Below are positions 63,202-64,000 of a stretch of 64,000 bases of DNA, piece by piece. Made by a program: the position numbers and the translations under genes. Under the pieces are notes generated by a model, which worked only from the letters and a program-made list of their open reading frames with translations, was not told the DNA's origin and made no database searches. Origin of the DNA: Mycolicibacterium neworleansense. GTDB taxonomy: Bacteria > Actinomycetota > Actinomycetes > Mycobacteriales > Mycobacteriaceae. The stretch is taken from the NCBI RefSeq assembly GCF_001245615.1, contig NZ_CWKH01000002.1, positions 1,364,001 to 1,428,000 on the forward strand. The letters run 5' to 3'. The first letter of the stretch is position 1; every line of letters begins with the position of its first letter.

Positions 63202-63653
63202 GTGCCTCAGACCAAGCGCTGATCCGCGCGGCGCTCGAGGCTGCCCGGACGGCCGGGCCCCGTGACGTGCCGATCGGCGCGGTGGTGTTCGCCGCCGACG
63301 GCACCGAGCTGGCGCGGGCCGCCAATGTGCGTGAGGCGACCGGGGATCCTGCCGGGCATGCCGAGATCGTGGCGATGCGTGAGGCCGCCCGGGTGCTCGG
63401 CGACGGCTGGCGGCTCGCAGGTGCGACGCTGGCCGTGACCGTCGAGCCGTGCACGATGTGCGCGGGCGCGCTGGTGCTGGCCCGGGTGGCCCGGGTGGTG
63501 TTCGGGGCGTGGGAACCCAAGACCGGGGCGGTCGGCTCGCTGTGGGACGTGGTCCGTGATCGCCGCCTCAACCATCGGCCCGAGGTGGTCGGCGGAGTGC
63601 TGGCCGACGAGTGCGCGGCCCTGCTCGAGGAGTTCTTCGCCGCCCAGCGGTAG
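63198..63653 (+). CDS. tadA: tRNA(Arg) adenosine-34 deaminase TadA
   Basis: 151 aa cytidine-deaminase fold. Zinc site HAE (in GHAEIVAMREAA, catalytic Glu) and PCTMC (VEPCTMCAGAL). It deaminates A34 to inosine in tRNA-Arg(ACG), whose gene also lies in this window (44610). GTG start overlapping the upstream stop. Confidence 0.93.
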   Translation: MSASDQALIRAALEAARTAGPRDVPIGAVVFAADGTELARAANVREATGDPAGHAEIVAMREAARVLGDGWRLAGATLAVTVEPCTMCAGALVLARVARVVFGAWEPKTGAVGSLWDVVRDRRLNHRPEVVGGVLADECAALLEEFFAAQR

Positions 63654-63814
63654 TTCCGGTGCTGCGCCGCGTCGAGTGTGCATCCTGGGCGCCGAGTGTG
63701 CGGCAGCATTGACTCTCCGCTCGATCTACCGCCGTGCGCGCACACTCAGGGCTGCTGGGGCGCCCGGTTCGATGCGATTAGGGCCTACGGCGCGCGCCCG
63801 GTAAGCTGCCACAC

Positions 63815-63905
63815 GGTGGCGTGTCCGAGCGGCCTAAGGAGCACGCCTCGAAAGCGTGTGACGGGTAACCCCCGTCCGAGGGTTCAAATCCCTCCGCCAC
63901 CGCCA
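63815..63905 (+). tRNA. tRNA-Ser(CGA)
   Basis: 91 nt with encoded CCA. Acceptor GGTGGCG / CGCCACC, anticodon stem CACGC/GCGTG with loop CTCGAAA (anticodon CGA), long variable arm. Shares acceptor and T arms with the tRNA-Ser at 21778. Confidence 0.96.
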
Positions 63906-63910
63906 ACAGA

Positions 63911-63955
63911 AACACCCTCTCGCCTGCTCAGGTGAGAGGGTGTTCTGGTTTTTCG
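63911..63955 (+). terminator. Intrinsic terminator after tRNA-Ser(CGA)
   Basis: AACACCCTCTC (63911-63921) pairs perfectly with GAGAGGGTGTT (63934-63944); GGTTTTTC follows. Confidence 0.85.
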
Positions 63956-64000
63956 GGGGCGCTGTTCGGTCTCGCGGTCCCCGTGATCCACGGTCCACGT

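Overview
The window is high-GC actinobacterial chromosome from a rapidly growing mycobacterium (Mycolicibacterium, M. smegmatis-like). Evidence: arabinogalactan genes in the order aftA-dprE2 ... dprE1-GtrA-wzm/glfT1/wzt, a proteasome activator Bpa with a GQYL tail, an MspA-type porin (porins of this kind belong to fast growers), and a long run syntenic with M. tuberculosis Rv3792 back to Rv3752c. Many genes start leaderless, with a TANNNT -10 box 6-8 nt before the start codon.

Layout. 1-7.9 kb: cell-wall arabinan genes (aftA, dprE2, dprE1, gtrA family) on the minus strand, interrupted by furA-katG and by an opposite-strand MpaB-like oxygenase / membrane protein / TetR cassette with its own palindromic operators. 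7.9-13.8 kb: TRIC-like channel, divergent MocR regulator and AhpD-like protein, an APH-like kinase, a zinc-ribbon protein, an MspA porin carrying a perfect 432-bp in-frame internal duplication, and a PPOX-like protein. 13.8-21.8 kb: galactan export (wzm, glfT1, wzt), bpa, a frameshifted Rv3779 homologue, Rv3778c and Rv3777 homologues, a MarR regulator and tRNA-Ser(TGA).

21.9-35 kb is an accessory island. It begins with a decayed tyrosine integrase directly after the tRNA-Ser. It holds a membrane Ser/Thr kinase, a type VII secretion-type toxin-like locus (EspC-like partner, large effector-like protein, companion protein, truncated DUF2185/Imm33-like gene), clusters of very small genes, an AraC regulator, small secreted proteins, and two damaged inverted copies of a GRDP-like gene. 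35-44.4 kb mixes metabolic genes (DUF2200, Ntn hydrolase, acyl-ACP desaturase with a palindromic operator, cutinase, a second MocR, epimerase) and returns to synteny at echA21, Rv3773c and hisC2/pat. Two tRNAs (Ser-GCT, Arg-ACG) follow.

44.7-54.6 kb: small membrane proteins, a frameshifted metallophosphoesterase, an HxlR-controlled pair of imine reductase-like enzymes, an alkyl-sulfatase, and a probable phosphonate-use cluster (FAD oxidoreductase, phosphonatase-like HAD enzyme, OPA-type transporter, GntR regulator). The GntR promoter and the cluster promoter share an inverted-repeat operator. 54.6-64 kb: SDR, phosphatase, APH-like kinase, LapA-like protein, the proXVWZ osmolyte ABC transporter, a glycolipid-binding protein, tyrA, the tadA pair and tRNA-Ser(CGA).
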